Assembly: GCF_013366375.1 (NCBI RefSeq)
Contig: NZ_JABWMJ010000007.1
Location: forward strand, 1-64,000
Length of the DNA: 64,000 bases
DNA from: Rhizobacter koreensis
GTDB taxonomy: Bacteria; Pseudomonadota; Gammaproteobacteria; Burkholderiales; Burkholderiaceae_C
Reading direction: 5' to 3'
Each line of letters begins with the position of its first letter. The first letter of the stretch is position 1. The position numbers and the translations under genes are program-made. Below are positions 25,291 through 36,837 of the stretch, piece after piece. The notes under the pieces were generated by a model. It worked only from the letters and a program-made list of their open reading frames with translations, made no database searches and was not told where the DNA came from.

Positions 25291-27992
25291 TGCTGTCGAC
25301 CAACGTCGTCATCGTCGTCGCGCTGGCGTACGTCGCATTCCTGTTCGCCGTCGCCTTCATCGGCGACCGGCGCGCGCGCCAGGGCCGGCCGGGGTGGCTG
25401 CAGTCGCCGCTGACCTACACGCTTTCGATCTCCGTCTACTGCACCTCCTGGACCTACTACGGCGCGGTCGGGTCCGCCGCCCGCAGCGGCATGGAATTCG
25501 TCGCGATCTACCTGGGGCCGACGCTGGTCTTCGTCGGCTGGTGGGTGCTGCTGCGCAAGCTCGTGCGCATCGGGCAGATCCACCGCATCACCTCGATCGC
25601 CGACATGATCTCGTCGCGCTACGGCAAGAGCGCGAGCCTCGCGGCGCTGGTCACGGTGATCGCGATCGCGGCGTCGACGCCGTACATCGCGCTGCAGCTG
25701 CAGGCGGTCGCGACGAGCTTCCAGGTGGTCAGCGGTTCGGGCAGCGACGCGGTGAGCGGCGTCTCGAGTGCACGCCCCAACTTCCAGCTCGCGTTCCTGA
25801 TCGCCGCCGGGATGGCGTTCTTCACGATCGTGTTCGGCACCCGCAACGTCGACGCCAACGAGCGCCATCACGGCGTCGTCGCGGCGATCGCGGTCGAGGC
25901 CGTGGTCAAGCTGGTCGCGATGATGGTCGTGGGCCTGCTGGTGGTGTTCGGCATCTCGGGCGGTCCGATCGACGCGTTCGCGTACATGCCCGACGGCATG
26001 CTGCGCGGCCCGCAAGGCTTCGGCTCGCAGTGGGCGACCCAGCTGTTCCTTGCCGCGACCGCCGTGATCTGCCTGCCGCGCCAGTTCCAGGTGACGGTGG
26101 TCGAGATCACCGACGAGCGGCACCTGCGCACCGCGGCGTGGCTGTTCCCGCTCTACCTGCTCCTGATCAGCCTCTTCGTGCTGCCGATCGCGATCGCCGG
26201 GGTGAACCATCTGCCGCCCGACGCCAACCCCGACATGTTCATGCTCACGCTGCCGATGTGGGCCGGGCGCAGCGAGATCGCGCTGCTCGCGTTCCTCGGC
26301 GGCTTCTCCGCGGCGACCTCGATGGTGATCGTCGCCTCGATCGCGCTCTCGACGATGGTGTCGAACCACATCATCCTGCCGGTCGCGCTGCGCCTCCCGT
26401 GGGTCTCGCTCAACGCCAGCGACGACGTGCGGCACCTGCTGCTGACCAGCCGCCGGGTCAGCATCTGCGTGATCCTGCTGCTGGCGTTCCTGTATTTCCG
26501 CCTGAGCGCGCGTTTCAACCCGCTGGCATCGATCGGCCTCACCGCGTTCGCCGGCGCGGCGCAGCTGCTGCCGTGTCTCGTCGGCGGCCTGTTCTGGCGC
26601 CAGGCGACGGCGCGCGGTGCGGTGGTCGGCCTCGCCGCCGGCGCGCTGATCTGGGCCTACACGCTGCTGCTGCCGGGCTTCCAGGGCGAGTTCCTGCTCT
26701 CGCGCAGCGACATCGCCGGAGGCGTGTTCGGGCAGTCGTGGCTGCGCCCGCAGGCGCTGTTCGGGCTCACGGGCCTCGACCCGCTGGTGCACGCGGCGTT
26801 CTGGAGCCTCTCGATCAACACAGTGTTGTTCGTCGCCGTGTCGCTGTGGCGCGAGGCCAAGCCGCTCGAGCAGCTGCAGAGCATGCTGTTCATCGACGTC
26901 TTCAAGAGCCGATCGGCCGACACCTCGCGCGTGGTCAGCCGCTCGGCCGCGACCGACGACCTCAACCTCCTGGCGCAACGCCTGATCGGCCACGACGCGG
27001 CACGCCAGCTGTTCGGCCCCGGGTCCGGCGGGAGCGAGGCGCAGCGCCCGGTCGCCGACAACGCGCTGATCACCGAGCTCGAGCGCAAGCTCGCCGGCAG
27101 CGTCGGCGCCGCGTCGGCACGCGCGATGGTGTCGCAGGTGGTGACCGGCGAGACCATCAGTCTCACGGAGCTGCTGCGCATCGCCGACGAGACGCAGCGC
27201 GTGCGCACCTACAGCCTGCAGCTCGAGGAGCAGTCGCGCCGGCTCGCCGCCACCGCTGCCGAGCTGCGGTCGGCGAACGAGCGCCTGACGCGACTCGACA
27301 GCCAGAAGGACGACTTCCTCAGCCAGATCAGCCACGAGGTGCGCACGCCGATGAGCTCGATTCGCGCGTTCTCCGAAATACTGATGGAGACGCTCGAGAT
27401 GGACCGCCAGCAGTCCGAGCGCTACCTGCAGATCATCCACGAGGAGAGCATCCGCATGACGCGCCTGCTCGACGGCATCCTCGACCTCAGCGTGCTCGAG
27501 GGCGGCGACGCGCCGTGGGCGCTGACGCCGACCGACCCGGAACTCGCGCTCGAAAACGCCATGCGCATCTGCCACGGACTCGCGCCGCACGGCCGCACCC
27601 GCCTGATCAGCGGCGAGCGCGCCGCCGGCATCCGCCTGCTTGCCGACGGCGATCGCCTCATCCAGGTCTTCATCAACCTGATCGCCAACGGCATCAAGTA
27701 CAACGACAGCGCCGAACCGTTCGTGCGCGTCAGCAGCGCGGTGCGCGGCGACCTCTACGAGGTGCTGGTCGACGACAACGGCCCCGGCATCCACGGCGAG
27801 GAGCGCGAGCGCGTGTTCTCGAAGTTCTCGCGCGGCTGGCACCAGCGGCGCTCGGCCGCGCAGGGCGCCGGTCTCGGCCTCGCGATCAGCTGGCAGATCA
27901 TGCGGCGCCTCGGCGGCACCCTCGAGCTCCTGCCCGACCGCGGCACCGGCGCATGTTTCCGCGTCCAGCTGCGCCGGATTGCCCCGGCTTGA
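25290..27992 (+). CDS. hybrid sodium:solute symporter (SLC5)/sensor histidine kinase, CbrA/CrbS-like (900 aa)
   Basis: Residues about 1-540 form an SSS transporter with 12-13 helices (YCTSWTYYGAVGSAARSGMEF, RITSIADMISSRYGKSA, LPRQFQVTVVEITD, FLGGFSAATSMVIVASIALSTMVSN). A coiled-coil/STAC-like linker follows, then HisKA (FLSQISHEVRTPMSSIRAF, phospho-His) and HATPase (N-box INLIANGIKYND, G1 DDNGPGIHGEE, G2 GAGLGLAIS). Such proteins (CbrA, CrbS) couple substrate transport or binding to signalling; CrbS controls acetate use. No REC domain is fused, so the adjacent CheY-like protein is the probable partner. It sits in the operon with the small membrane protein. Confidence 0.9.
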   Translation: MLSTNVVIVVALAYVAFLFAVAFIGDRRARQGRPGWLQSPLTYTLSISVYCTSWTYYGAVGSAARSGMEFVAIYLGPTLVFVGWWVLLRKLVRIGQIHRITSIADMISSRYGKSASLAALVTVIAIAASTPYIALQLQAVATSFQVVSGSGSDAVSGVSSARPNFQLAFLIAAGMAFFTIVFGTRNVDANERHHGVVAAIAVEAVVKLVAMMVVGLLVVFGISGGPIDAFAYMPDGMLRGPQGFGSQWATQLFLAATAVICLPRQFQVTVVEITDERHLRTAAWLFPLYLLLISLFVLPIAIAGVNHLPPDANPDMFMLTLPMWAGRSEIALLAFLGGFSAATSMVIVASIALSTMVSNHIILPVALRLPWVSLNASDDVRHLLLTSRRVSICVILLLAFLYFRLSARFNPLASIGLTAFAGAAQLLPCLVGGLFWRQATARGAVVGLAAGALIWAYTLLLPGFQGEFLLSRSDIAGGVFGQSWLRPQALFGLTGLDPLVHAAFWSLSINTVLFVAVSLWREAKPLEQLQSMLFIDVFKSRSADTSRVVSRSAATDDLNLLAQRLIGHDAARQLFGPGSGGSEAQRPVADNALITELERKLAGSVGAASARAMVSQVVTGETISLTELLRIADETQRVRTYSLQLEEQSRRLAATAAELRSANERLTRLDSQKDDFLSQISHEVRTPMSSIRAFSEILMETLEMDRQQSERYLQIIHEESIRMTRLLDGILDLSVLEGGDAPWALTPTDPELALENAMRICHGLAPHGRTRLISGERAAGIRLLADGDRLIQVFINLIANGIKYNDSAEPFVRVSSAVRGDLYEVLVDDNGPGIHGEERERVFSKFSRGWHQRRSAAQGAGLGLAISWQIMRRLGGTLELLPDRGTGACFRVQLRRIAPA

Positions 27993-28579
27993 CGCCGCCG
28001 GCCCGACCGTGCTTGGCCGGTCGGCCGTGCAATCCGGCACGAGCGGAGCCCGGCGGCGCTGCGCTCGCGAGTATCTCTGGCCACCTGGAGGAGCCAGCGC
28101 CGAGTATCTGCGGCTTGTGTTCCGAGCCGACTATTTTGACGGGCGATATTCACCGGACCGCTTCGATGAGGGCTCGTGAGTATCTCGGGAGAGTATTGCC
28201 AGACTTGCGGCTGAGCGGGGTCGGCGTCTGCGGTGCGGCAGAGCCGCCGCGGGCAGAGGGTCCCGGCGTTCGGCGCGCGTGGCCAGACGCGGCTCGAGGT
28301 TGAGCGACGCTCGAGCGGACGACGGCGCGCGCCCGGTCGTCGATGGTGGCTGGAGACGGCGGGTGGCGACCCGCCGCAATCGCATGCAGCGCCCCGCGCA
28401 ATGCCTGCGGCTCCGCCGGCGCCGGCGGCGGAGCCGCGATGCCCGAGCGTGGGCTGCAGCCCACGACGCGCGCCGCCGGTCGTATGGGACGTGAAAAGCA
28501 ACCGCTCGAGAGTGAGTCGCCGCCGCCGAGTCGCTGGTTCGCACCTACCCTCCGCGTGCCCCTCACTAGGAACAAACCC
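27993..28579. other. intergenic region, 587 bp, with repeated octamer and hairpin
   Basis: No convincing gene. The octamer GAGTATCT occurs three times (28069-28076, 28102-28109, 28178-28185). A GC-rich inverted repeat CGGCTCCGCC/GGCGGAGCCG lies at 28408-28436. A possible ribosome site TAGGAA precedes the TTG at 28580. The meaning of the octamer is unknown. Confidence 0.4.
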
Positions 28580-29449
28580 TTGGACGTCTATTCCTGGCTC
28601 CACGTCGGCATCGCCACTGCCGCCGTGGTCACCACCGGCGCCATCGCCGGCTGGCTTGCTCATACGCGCCGCTCGACCCGCGCTGCCGTCGCGGCTCGCG
28701 CCCGCGCCACCGCGAGCCGGGTCGAGACGGCGCGCGCCACACCCGCTAGAGCCGAGGCCCTGCCGACGCGCGCGGTCGGAGAGCACGCCGACGAATCCAC
28801 CACCCGGCCTGCAGCGCTGGACGAGATCGCGGGACCGGTGCGCGTCCTCAGCCGACCGGCTGGTGCAGCCGTCGTTCAGGGTGATGGGTCTGCCCACGTC
28901 CAGCCGACGCGCCGGATCGACCCGCTTGCAGACGGACGGCGCTCCGAACCGCCCCGCGCCGCCGCGTCGACGCCCGGCGAACCACGCACCCGATCGGCGC
29001 CATCGGGGGGCGACGGGCAAACCGCGCGGCCGGCGTCGATCGGCCCTTCAACGCGGGCGCACGCCACCGCCGCGGTTCTGGAAGCCGCAGCCAAGGCCCG
29101 CATGGAGGGCTTCGAGGCCGAGCACCGCGCTGTGCAGGTGGTGGCACGCGCGGCCGAGCGCCCGCCCGAAACGGACGGCACGGCGGCGTCGCGCGCCGCG
29201 CGCAGCCAGGGGGTGCGCGCGGCCGAGGCCCGCGCGCGCGCCGAGCGCGAGTCGATGGTGACCTCGATGAATCCGCGGGCCTTCACCGAGCAGATCGCCG
29301 AGTACCGCGCCGAGCTGCAGCGCCGGGTCGCGCAGGAGGAGGCGCGGGTCGAGGCGATGCAAGCCGAGGCGCGGCGGCAGTGGGCCGAGCGCACCGCGAC
29401 GCACGGGCACCGCATGCGCAGCGATGCGGCCGCTGCTGTACCCGGATGA
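28580..29449 (+). CDS. hypothetical membrane-anchored, Ala/Arg-rich protein (289 aa)
   Basis: The TTG start at 28580 has AGGAA seven bases upstream and yields LDVYSWLHVGIATAAVVTTGAIAGWLAHTRR, one N-terminal membrane helix. Residues about 35-190 are low-complexity (Ala, Arg, Pro, Thr). The last 100 residues form a charged helix likely to be a coiled coil (AAKARMEGFEAEHRAVQVVARAAER, EQIAEYRAELQRRVAQEEARVEAMQAEARRQWAE). I recognise no family. Composition this biased can arise by chance in high-GC DNA, but the helix plus heptad pattern speaks for a real gene. A longer frame to 28343 exists. Confidence 0.5.
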   Translation: MDVYSWLHVGIATAAVVTTGAIAGWLAHTRRSTRAAVAARARATASRVETARATPARAEALPTRAVGEHADESTTRPAALDEIAGPVRVLSRPAGAAVVQGDGSAHVQPTRRIDPLADGRRSEPPRAAASTPGEPRTRSAPSGGDGQTARPASIGPSTRAHATAAVLEAAAKARMEGFEAEHRAVQVVARAAERPPETDGTAASRAARSQGVRAAEARARAERESMVTSMNPRAFTEQIAEYRAELQRRVAQEEARVEAMQAEARRQWAERTATHGHRMRSDAAAAVPG

Positions 29450-29551
29450 GAAGCGGCCTGACGGCGTCGACCTGAACAGGCTCGGCCGGCGAACAGCAGC
29501 CGCCGGGACCGGCCCAAAAAAAGCGCCGCTTCGCGCGGCGCTTTTCATATC

Positions 29552-29922
29552 TGGTGGAGCTGGGGGGAATCGAACCCCCGTCCGAAAGCCTTTCTCAGGC
29601 AGGTCTACACGCTTAGCTGGCTGGTTTGGCTTTAAGGGTTCAGGTCGCGCAGCAGCACGCTACCGTCACCCCGAGTCACTTGATCTAGCCGGCTACCGAA
29701 TGACGCGGCAGCAAGCGATCCCATGTGTATGACCTCGCAGTCTTCCGGTTACCCGTCAGACCCAGCCCATGGGCCAACTGTTGCGAGGCTCACCGGTGTT
29801 AAGCGGCGAGAGCGTACGTTTGATCGTTCGCAGTTACTTTGTTTCCAGTGGATTTACGAGCGAACTGGTGCTCGGCGTGCACTGTCCCGAGTCCGAACCT
29901 TCGTCGAAACCAGGTCAGCCCC
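29552..29922 (-). ncRNA. ssrA: tmRNA (371 nt, one-piece)
   Basis: Minus strand: the 5' end GGGGCTGACCTGGTTTCGACG (first bases at 29922) pairs with CAGCTCC near the 3' CCA (29552-29554) to form the acceptor stem; the T-arm GGTTCGATTCCCCCC is intact. The tag reading frame at 29799-29831 is GCG-AAC-GAT-CAA-ACG-TAC-GCT..., encoding ANDQTYALAA and a TAA stop. It rescues stalled ribosomes and tags proteins for ClpXP with the -LAA end. The nearest gene on the same strand, gph, ends upstream at 29955. Confidence 0.95.
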
Positions 29923-29954
29923 AGAGCGCGCATCTTAAGCCAGCCGGCCCGATT

Positions 29955-30620
29955 TCAAGAGCTGCGCAGAGCGTCCTCGAGATCGGCGGGGCATTCGATC
30001 ACGCCGTCGGCGCCCCAGGCCTCGATCGGCTCGCCGTCGCCGAGGTAGCCCCAGGCCGCCACGACGGTCCGCATGCCGGCCGCGCGCCCGGCCTGCACGT
30101 CGCGCAGGTCGTCGCCGACGTAGCAGCACGCCTCGGGCGCGATGCCAAGCCGGCGCGCCGCTTCGAGCAGCGGCGCCGGGTGCGGCTTCGAATGGGGCGT
30201 GGTGTCGCCGCAGACCAGCACACGCGTCAACGCGTCGAGACCGAGCGCGGCGACCAGCGGCGCGGCGAAGCGAGTCGCCTTGTTGGTGACGATGCCGCAC
30301 GCGATGCCCTGCTCGCGCAGCGCCGCCAGCAAGGCTTCCACGCCCTCGAAGACGCGCGTTTCGGCCGTGAGGCGCGCCTCGTAGCGATCGAGGAACTCGT
30401 CGCGCAGGGCGGCAAAGTCGGGGTGGGCAGGGCCGATCCCGAGGGCGACCCCGAGCATGCCGCGCGCGCCCGAGCCGACCATCCGCCGCAGACGCTCGTA
30501 CGGCAGCGGCGGCAGGTCGCGCACCGCGCGCATGTCGTTGGCCGCCCCCGCCAGGTCGGGCGCGCTGTCGACCAGCGTGCCGTCCAGATCGAACAGCGCC
30601 GCGCGCCGGGCGCCGCTCAT
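29955..30620 (-). CDS. gph: phosphoglycolate phosphatase, HAD family (221 aa)
   Basis: Hydrolyses 2-phosphoglycolate formed in DNA repair or photorespiration-like metabolism. HAD motif [15 protein letters not shown] (Asp nucleophile about residue 10), motif II VTNKATR, motif III Lys in [13 protein letters not shown], motif [18 protein letters not shown]. The start at ATG 30620 overlaps the ubiG stop (ATGA). The ubiG-gph pair is common in Burkholderiales, so the substrate call relies partly on context; related HAD phosphatases look alike. Confidence 0.88.
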   Translation of the reverse strand: MSGARRAALFDLDGTLVDSAPDLAGAANDMRAVRDLPPLPYERLRRMVGSGARGMLGVALGIGPAHPDFAALRDEFLDRYEARLTAETRVFEGVEALLAALREQGIACGIVTNKATRFAAPLVAALGLDALTRVLVCGDTTPHSKPHPAPLLEAARRLGIAPEACCYVGDDLRDVQAGRAAGMRTVVAAWGYLGDGEPIEAWGADGVIECPADLEDALRSS

Positions 30621-31318
30621 GCGCGCCGGCGGCACGCGAACAGGTAGTTCACGCTGGTGTCGTTCGAGAGGCGGTAGCGCCGCGTCAGCGGGTTGTAGTT
30701 CATGCCCCTGGTCTCGACCACGTCGAGATCGGCGGTGCGGCACCAGGCCGCCAGCTCGCTCGGCCGGATGAACTTGGCGTACTCGTGGGTGCCCTTGGGC
30801 AGCAGCTGCAGCAGGTGCTCGGCGCCGAGGATCGCGTAGACGAACGCCTTCGGGTTGCGGTGGATCGTCGAGAAGAAGACCCACCCGCCGGGGCGCACGA
30901 GCTGGCCGGCTGCGGCGACGACCGAGCCTGGCTCGGGCACGTGCTCGAGCATCTCCATGCAGGTGACGACATCGAACGCCGCCGGGCTCTCCGCGGCGAG
31001 CGCCTCGACCGCGACTTCGCGGTAGCGGATGCGCGGCGTCTCGGTCTCGATCGCGTGCAGCTGGGCCACCCGCAGTGCCTTGGTTGCCAGATCGATGCCG
31101 AGCACGTCGGCGCCGCGGCGGGCCATCGAATCGGAAAGGATGCCGCCGCCGCAGCCGACGTCGAGCACCGCCTTCCCGGCAAGCCCCGCGTGACGGTCGA
31201 TCCAGTCGAGGCGCAGCGGGTTGATCTCGTGCAACGGCCTGAACTGGCTCTCCGGGTCCCACCACTGATGGGCGAGCTCACTGAACTTGGCGAGTTCCTG
31301 CGGGTCGGCGTTGGTCAT
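30617..31318 (-). CDS. ubiG: ubiquinone biosynthesis O-methyltransferase (233 aa)
   Basis: Uses S-adenosylmethionine for the two O-methylations in ubiquinone synthesis. [27 protein letters not shown] is the UbiG N-terminal signature, [26 protein letters not shown] is the SAM site, and [11 protein letters not shown] and [21 protein letters not shown] are typical downstream motifs. A TACCAT box lies 6 nt before the ATG (31318), suggesting a nearly leaderless start. It is translated together with gph through the 4-base overlap. Confidence 0.95.
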   Translation of the reverse strand: MTNADPQELAKFSELAHQWWDPESQFRPLHEINPLRLDWIDRHAGLAGKAVLDVGCGGGILSDSMARRGADVLGIDLATKALRVAQLHAIETETPRIRYREVAVEALAAESPAAFDVVTCMEMLEHVPEPGSVVAAAGQLVRPGGWVFFSTIHRNPKAFVYAILGAEHLLQLLPKGTHEYAKFIRPSELAAWCRTADLDVVETRGMNYNPLTRRYRLSNDTSVNYLFACRRRA

Positions 31319-31324
31319 CGGCCA

Positions 31325-31330
31325 ATGGTA
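31325..31330 (-). promoter_or_regulatory. -10-like box of ubiG, 6 nt before the start codon
   Basis: The minus strand reads TACCAT-N6-ATG. It fits the short -10-to-start spacing seen at seven other genes here. The ompA terminator hairpin overlaps the -35 area, so the two signals share space. Confidence 0.4.
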
Positions 31331-31342
31331 GTCGGGCTGGAA

Positions 31343-31371
31343 AAGACGAAACCCCGCCGGAGCGGGGTTTC
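31343..31371 (-). terminator. rho-independent terminator of the OmpA-like gene
   Basis: On the minus strand GAAACCCCGC and GCGGGGTTTC (31348-31357, 31362-31371) form a perfect 10-bp stem with a 4-nt loop, followed by GTCTTTTCC. It separates the OmpA-like gene from ubiG. Confidence 0.85.
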
Positions 31372-31417
31372 GGGCTGCGCCGGCGGCTCGAGAGCCGGCC
31401 GGCGTCGGAGCGGTCGA

Positions 31418-32083
31418 TCAGCGGTTGCGGGTGCCGACCACTTCGATTTCCACGCGACGGTTCTTCGCGCGGCCTTCGGCGGTGCGGTTGTCGGCGACCG
31501 GCTGCTTCTCGCCCTTGCCTTCGGTGTAGACGCGGTTGCGCTCGACACCCTTGCTGACGAGGTACGACTTCACGGCTTCGGCACGACGCACCGACAGGCG
31601 CTGGTTGTAGGCGTCGGTACCGATCGAGTCGGTGTGGCCGACCGCGATCACGACCTCGAGGTTCAGGCCGCTCATCTTGCTGACCAGATCGTCGAGCTTG
31701 GCGCGGCCTTCGGGCTTGAGCACCGACTTGTCGAAGTCGAAGAAGGCATCGGCGGCGAAGGTCACCTTCTCGCTGGTGGCAGCGGCGGCGGCAGGCGCGG
31801 GGGCCGGCGCGGGCGCGGGGGCCGGAGCCGGGGCCGGAGCAGCGCGCGGAGCGGGAGCCGGGGCCGGAGCGGGAGCCGGAGCGCTCGGGGCGCCATCGCA
31901 GCCGGGCAGCGCGGTCGCGGGGGTCCACACGCCATCACGCCAGCACAGCTCGTTGGTGCCGTTCTTCCACGGCAGGCCCGTACCGCTGACCCAGTTGTCG
32001 ACCGTCTGCGCGAAAGCGCCCGACATGGAAGATGCCAGAGCAGCGGTTGCAAAAAGCGACGCCACCTTATTCAGTTTCTTCAT
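31418..32083 (-). CDS. OmpA-like outer membrane/peptidoglycan-binding protein (221 aa)
   Basis: Sec signal 1-25 (MKKLNKVASLFATAALASSMSGAFA), AGGAG upstream of ATG 32083. Residues 26-64 have VDNWVSGTGLPWKNGTNELCWRDGVWTPATALPGCDG with two Cys, a short N-domain common in Burkholderiales OmpA-type proteins, without a beta-barrel. A long Ala-Pro repeat (about 66-100) leads to the OmpA C-terminal domain (FFDFDKSVLKPEGRAKLDDL, GHTDSIGTDAYNQRLSVRRAEAVKSYLV, NRRVEIEV) that binds diaminopimelate in peptidoglycan. The Asp and Arg ligands are present. It probably ties the envelope to the cell wall. Confidence 0.9.
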   Translation of the reverse strand: MKKLNKVASLFATAALASSMSGAFAQTVDNWVSGTGLPWKNGTNELCWRDGVWTPATALPGCDGAPSAPAPAPAPAPAPRAAPAPAPAPAPAPAPAPAAAAATSEKVTFAADAFFDFDKSVLKPEGRAKLDDLVSKMSGLNLEVVIAVGHTDSIGTDAYNQRLSVRRAEAVKSYLVSKGVERNRVYTEGKGEKQPVADNRTAEGRAKNRRVEIEVVGTRNR

Positions 32084-32288
32084 GATTCTCCTCTCGAGGG
32101 AAGGCGCAGTAATGTTCTGCTGAAAACGTCCGAACCTAAATCGGAAAGTACCGGCCACTCCCATGGAATGGGTGTTGACCACCGACCCGACCCATTGTGC
32201 CACTAGGGCTGCGATTGAACCGGGTTTTGGCCCGGTGCGGTATGCCTGCCGAAGCCTGTGTTGCGTAGCTGCTACAAGCACCGCCACC

Positions 32289-32294
32289 TACAAT
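32289..32294 (+). promoter_or_regulatory. probable -10 element of gyrA
   Basis: TACAAT at 32289-32294, 50 nt before the gyrA ATG. No good -35 at 16-18 bp; TTGCGT at 32261-32266 is 22 bp away. The 32084-32344 gap is the divergent region of the OmpA-like gene and gyrA. Confidence 0.4.
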
Positions 32295-32344
32295 CCGCGG
32301 TTGCGCACGCCTTCAGCAACCCCTGTTCCCGCTTCGGCCCATCG

Positions 32345-34992
<2,648 letters not shown>

Positions 34993-34996
<4 letters not shown>

Positions 34997-35616
34997 AGCG
35001 AATTCTCAGCGCGGCGATCGTCGCGTCGGCCGCCATCGGCGCTCACGCGCAGACCTCGACGACATCGCCGGCCAAGAAGGAGCTCGTGCAGAAGCTGATC
35101 CAGCTGCAGCAGCCCGACATCGAGGGCGTCGCGCGCGGCCTCGTCGAGCGGCCGGCCGGCCAGATGATGCAGGAGGTCAGCATGGTGCTCCAGCGCCAGA
35201 TTCCCGCCGAGAAGCGCGAGGCCGTCGGCAAGACGGTCGAGACCGAGATCCGCAAGTTCGTCGACGAGACCGTGCCGCTGGTGCGCGAGCGCGCGATGAA
35301 GCTCGCGCCCTCGACCATCGGCGCGGTCTACGAGGAGAAGTTCACCGAGGACGAGCTGAAGCAGCTGATCGCCTGGGTGTCGTCGCCTCTCAACAAGAAG
35401 TACGTCCAGCTCGCCCCGGAAATCCGCAACGGCTTCGTGCAGAAGCTGGTCGCCGAGTCGCAGCCAGCGGTCGAGCCGAAGGTGGTCGCGCTCGACGCGC
35501 GCATCCGCACCGCGCTCGGCCTGCCGCCGCCTGCCGCGCAGGGCGCCTCGGGCCCGCGTCCGGCCGCGCCGGCGCCGACGGCGGCACCCGCCGCGTCGCG
35601 GCCGAAGGGCCGCTGA
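34993..35616 (+). CDS. DUF2059 family exported protein (207 aa)
   Basis: Sec signal 1-19 (ending IGAHAQ), then a helical domain of the DUF2059 type ([32 protein letters not shown], and [24 protein letters not shown]), ending in a Pro/Ala-rich tail. DUF2059 proteins are periplasmic with unknown function. It overlaps gyrA by four bases (ATGA), so both are translated together, and it sits at the place normally followed by serC in related genomes. Start fixed by the overlap. Confidence 0.85.
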
Positions 35617-35664
35617 TGGGGGTTGCACGCGTCGACCACGCGCACTCCGCAGAGGCGTCCGTTC

Positions 35665-36774
35665 ATGGCTGAGCCGTCCGCTCCGCTCGACGAAGCGGGC
35701 CTGCTGGCGCTGCGCACGCGCATCGACGCCGTCGACCGTGAACTGCTCGCGCTGCTGAACCGGCGCGCGGGGCTTGCGATGGAAGTCGGCGCGCTGAAGA
35801 AGCGGGAGGGCTCGCCGACGTTTCGCCCCGAGCGCGAGGCGGCCGTGATCGACGCGCTCAAGCGCGACAGCGCCGGCCCGCTGCCGGCGACCGCGATCGC
35901 GCCGATCTGGCGCGAGATCATGTCGGCGTGCCGCGCCCTCGAGACGCCGACCCGCGTGGCGTACCTCGGCCCCGCCGGCACCTTCAGCGAGCTCGCGGTG
36001 CTCGGCTTTTTCGGCTCCTCGATCGTCAAGGTACCCTGCCCGAGCATCGACGAGGTGTTCCGCTCGACGAGTGCCGGCGCTGCCGACTTCGGGCTGGTGC
36101 CGATCGAGAACTCGACCGAGGGCGTGATCGCGCGTTCGCTCGACCTGCTGCTCGCGACGCCGCTGGTAATCGTCGGCGAGACCAGCCTGCTGGTGCAGCA
36201 TCACCTGCTGCGTCGCATCGACAGCCGCGCCGGCATCACGGCGGTGGTCGCGCATCCGCAGGCGCTCGCGCAGTGCCACGGCTGGCTGAGCGCCAACCTG
36301 CCGGGGGTCGAACGCCGCGCGGTGTCGAGCAACGCCGAGGGCGCACGCCTGGCTGCGGAAGACGACACGCTGGCGGCGCTCGCCGGCGACCGTGCCGCCT
36401 CCGAGTACGGGCTGCACGTGCTGGCGCCGGCGATCCAGGACGAGCCGCACAACCGCACGCGCTTCGCGGTCGTCACCGACCCGACGCGGCAGACCCTGCC
36501 CAGGCCGAGCGGCCACGACTGCACCAGCCTGGTCGTTTCGGTAACCAACCGACCGGGCGCCGTGCACGACATGCTGGTGCCGCTGAAGGCGCACGGCGTC
36601 TCGATGAGCCGCTTCGAGTCGCGTCCCGCGCGCTCCGGCCAGTGGGAGTACTTCTTCTTCATCGACCTCGAAGGCCATCCCGACGACCCGCGCGTCGCCG
36701 TGGCGCTCGACGAGCTGCGCGCCGCCTGCTCGTTCTTCAAGGTGCTCGGCAGCTATCCGGTCGACGTGCACTGA
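35665..36774 (+). CDS. pheA: bifunctional chorismate mutase/prephenate dehydratase, P-protein (369 aa)
   Basis: Makes phenylpyruvate from chorismate. Chorismate mutase domain about 8-95 (LRTRIDAVDRELLALLNRRAGLAMEVGALKKREG), prephenate dehydratase about 97-275 (RVAYLGPAGTFSE, PIENSTEGVIARSLDLL, with the catalytic Thr-Arg-Phe in HNRTRFAVV), ACT domain about 280-369 (SLVVSVTNRPGAVHDML, ESRPARSGQWEYFFFIDLEGH) for Phe feedback. The start is ATG 35665; a TTG at 35623 gives a longer form without conservation. It lies 49 nt after the DUF2059 gene, probably in the same transcript. Confidence 0.95.
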   Translation: MAEPSAPLDEAGLLALRTRIDAVDRELLALLNRRAGLAMEVGALKKREGSPTFRPEREAAVIDALKRDSAGPLPATAIAPIWREIMSACRALETPTRVAYLGPAGTFSELAVLGFFGSSIVKVPCPSIDEVFRSTSAGAADFGLVPIENSTEGVIARSLDLLLATPLVIVGETSLLVQHHLLRRIDSRAGITAVVAHPQALAQCHGWLSANLPGVERRAVSSNAEGARLAAEDDTLAALAGDRAASEYGLHVLAPAIQDEPHNRTRFAVVTDPTRQTLPRPSGHDCTSLVVSVTNRPGAVHDMLVPLKAHGVSMSRFESRPARSGQWEYFFFIDLEGHPDDPRVAVALDELRAACSFFKVLGSYPVDVH

Positions 36775-36837
36775 CGTGACGAGCACGGCCCGTCCCTCCA
36801 GCGCCGCCGGCACGATCGGCGCAGCCGCAAGCGACTG

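Noticed and set aside
31801-31890. The GGAGCCGGGGCC-like repeats in the OmpA-like gene as a regulatory or CRISPR-like repeat
   Set aside because: They encode the Ala-Pro linker in frame and have no spacers; they are an ordinary protein low-complexity region.
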